DNA from: Pseudomonadota bacterium
GTDB taxonomy: Bacteria; Pseudomonadota; Alphaproteobacteria; Rhizobiales; Xanthobacteraceae
DNA length: 6,510 nt
Assembly: GCA_023433965.1 (NCBI GenBank)
Contig: JAEYTQ010000110.1
Coordinates: forward strand, 1-6,510
Direction: 5' to 3'
Within the stretch, counting starts at the first letter, position 1. Every line of letters starts with the position of its first letter. A model generated the notes under the pieces. That model was not told the origin of the DNA, did not search any database, and saw only the letters and a program-made list of their open reading frames with translations. Of this stretch, positions 5,435 through 6,510 are shown piece after piece. A program made the translations under genes and the position numbers.

Positions 5435-6510
5435 TCACACCGCCTCGATCAGCATGGCGCCGCCGAGCCCGCCGCCGATGCATTCGGTGGCAATTCCGCG
5501 CCGCGTGCCGAGCCGCTTCATCGCGTTGACGAGATGCAGCACGATGCGGTTGCCGGAGGTGCCGACGGGATGGCCGAGCGAGATGGCGCCGCCATCGACG
5601 TTCAGCCGCTCACGGTCGATCTCGCCGGCCGCGTCGTCGAGGCCGAGGATCTCGCGGCAGAATTTGTCGTCGTTCCAGGCGGCAAGACAGCCGAGCACCT
5701 GCGTTGCGAACGCCTCGTTCAGCTCCCAGGTCTCAACGTCCTTCACGGTGAGGCCGTTGCGCTGGAGCAGCGGCGTCGCCGACATCACGGGGCCAAGCCC
5801 CATGATGCTGGGATCCAGCGCAGCCCAGTGGCTATCGACGATCGCAGCCTTCGGCGTCAGCTTGTGCTTGGCCACCGCCACGTCGGAAGCCAGGATCACC
5901 CAGGAGGCGCCGTCGGTGATCTGCGAGGAATTGCCGGCGGTGACCTGTCCCCACGGACGCTCGAACACCGGCCGGAGCTTTGCGAGGGACTCGGCCGTGG
6001 AATCCGGCCGCACGCCGTCGTCGTGATCGAAGAACTTGCCGTCGCGCGAGAACGCGGTTTCGACCTCGCCTTTCAGATAACCCGCGCCCTGCGCATGCGC
6101 GAGGCGGCGATGACTCTCGGCGGCATAGGCGTCGGATTGCGCGCGGGTGATGCCGAAGAGATGGCCGACGACCTCGGCAGTCTGCCCCATGTTCAGCTCG
6201 GTGACGGGGTCGGTCAGCCCGCGCTCGAGGCCGATGACCGGCTTGAGATCGCGGGGGCGCAGCTTGAAGGCAGCCGCGAGCCTGGCGGCGACGCCCTTGG
6301 CGGTGGCCAAGCCGGCGAACCAACGCACGCCGGAATTCGGCCAGACCAGCGGCGCGTGGCTCAAGGCCTCGGTGCCGCCGGCGAGGATTAGGTCCGCGTG
6401 GCCCTCGCGGATGTAGCGGTAGGCGGTGTCGATCGACTGCATGCCGGAGCCGCAATTGATCTGCACGGTGAAGGCGACCATGTCCTCGCCCATGCCGAGC
6501 CGGAGCGCGG
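5435..6510 (-). CDS. fadI: Acetyl-CoA C-acyltransferase (beta-ketothiolase), FadI-like, N-terminus outside window
   Basis: This thiolase cleaves 3-ketoacyl-CoA with CoA to give acetyl-CoA and a shortened acyl-CoA, the last step of beta-oxidation. About 357 residues are visible; roughly 70-85 N-terminal residues lie beyond the window edge, judged from the usual position of the nucleophile. That cysteine is in VQINCGSGMQS (6452-6454 on the minus strand). The other catalytic residues are the NEAF block (WELNEAFATQ), the histidine of SLGHPVGTSG, and the second cysteine in ECIGGGLGG, 30 residues after the histidine as in other thiolases. The lid loop (LRPRDLKPVIG, NMGQTAEVV) and a C-terminal segment with LNVDGGAI resemble E. 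coli FadI more than FadA. The thiolase-first gene order also matches E. coli fadIJ. It is the first visible gene of the operon, and its stop lies 2 bp before the fadJ-like ATG. Promoter and start are not in view. Confidence 0.94.
   Translation of the reverse strand, partial: ALRLGMGEDMVAFTVQINCGSGMQSIDTAYRYIREGHADLILAGGTEALSHAPLVWPNSGVRWFAGLATAKGVAARLAAAFKLRPRDLKPVIGLERGLTDPVTELNMGQTAEVVGHLFGITRAQSDAYAAESHRRLAHAQGAGYLKGEVETAFSRDGKFFDHDDGVRPDSTAESLAKLRPVFERPWGQVTAGNSSQITDGASWVILASDVAVAKHKLTPKAAIVDSHWAALDPSIMGLGPVMSATPLLQRNGLTVKDVETWELNEAFATQVLGCLAAWNDDKFCREILGLDDAAGEIDRERLNVDGGAISLGHPVGTSGNRIVLHLVNAMKRLGTRRGIATECIGGGLGGAMLIEAV

Noticed and set aside
5433..5483. An upstream ATG at 5483 for the FadJ-like protein
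   Set aside because: It overlaps the thiolase end and adds only an Arg-rich stretch; the ATG at 5432 has proper spacing from GAGG.
3129..6026. A 965-codon open frame on the plus strand, antisense to the fadJ- and fadI-like genes
   Set aside because: It mirrors two genes with intact catalytic motifs. Its translation is rich in Arg, Ala, Gly, Asp and His with no recognisable domain, which is what the antisense of a GC-rich gene gives.
5534..6391. A 285-codon plus-strand open frame inside the thiolase gene
   Set aside because: Shadow of the thiolase, whose catalytic cysteines and histidine are all on the other strand.

Overview
The window reads as high-GC alphaproteobacterial DNA, most likely Bradyrhizobium or a close relative (Nitrobacteraceae). 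This rests on the GC-rich third codon positions, the style of the proteins, and a short GTCATTCCGGG-type palindromic repeat of a kind I recall as common in those genomes. It is an inference from one window, not a phylogenetic placement. I see no RNA gene, CRISPR array, insertion sequence or phage gene.

Layout. (1) Positions 2-612, plus strand: the end of a Phd/YefM-type antitoxin gene and a complete PIN-domain (VapC-type) toxin gene, overlapping by four bases. (2) Positions 616-2239, minus strand: a HAD-superfamily phosphatase gene followed 91 bp downstream by a DeoR-family repressor that closely resembles GlpR, the glycerol-3-phosphate repressor. The repressor and toxin genes converge with only 3 bp between their stop codons. 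(3) Positions 2240-2917: two short spacers flanking a gene for a 63-residue conserved-looking protein of unknown function. One spacer holds a 12-bp palindrome and a hairpin repeat. The other holds three 11-bp tandem repeats. (4) Positions 2918-6510, minus strand: a tight fatty-acid operon, in transcription order thiolase (FadI-like, 5' end outside the window), multifunctional enoyl-CoA hydratase/3-hydroxyacyl-CoA dehydrogenase (FadJ-like), and a YciA-type acyl-CoA thioesterase, with gaps of 2 and 7 bp.

How the genes work together. FadJ-like and FadI-like proteins together carry out hydration, NAD-dependent oxidation and thiolytic cleavage in beta-oxidation. The co-transcribed YciA-type thioesterase could release CoA from accumulating acyl-CoAs. 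The GlpR-like repressor probably senses glycerol-3-phosphate, but its usual targets (glpD, glpK, glpF and transporters) are not in view. The HAD phosphatase next to it might act on a phosphorylated small molecule, but its substrate cannot be read from sequence. The toxin-antitoxin pair is a self-contained module.

I do not find a convincing previously undescribed system here. The items most worth a second look are the 11-bp tandem repeats, the palindrome upstream of the phosphatase gene, the small unknown gene, and the coupling of a thioesterase to a fadIJ-like operon.
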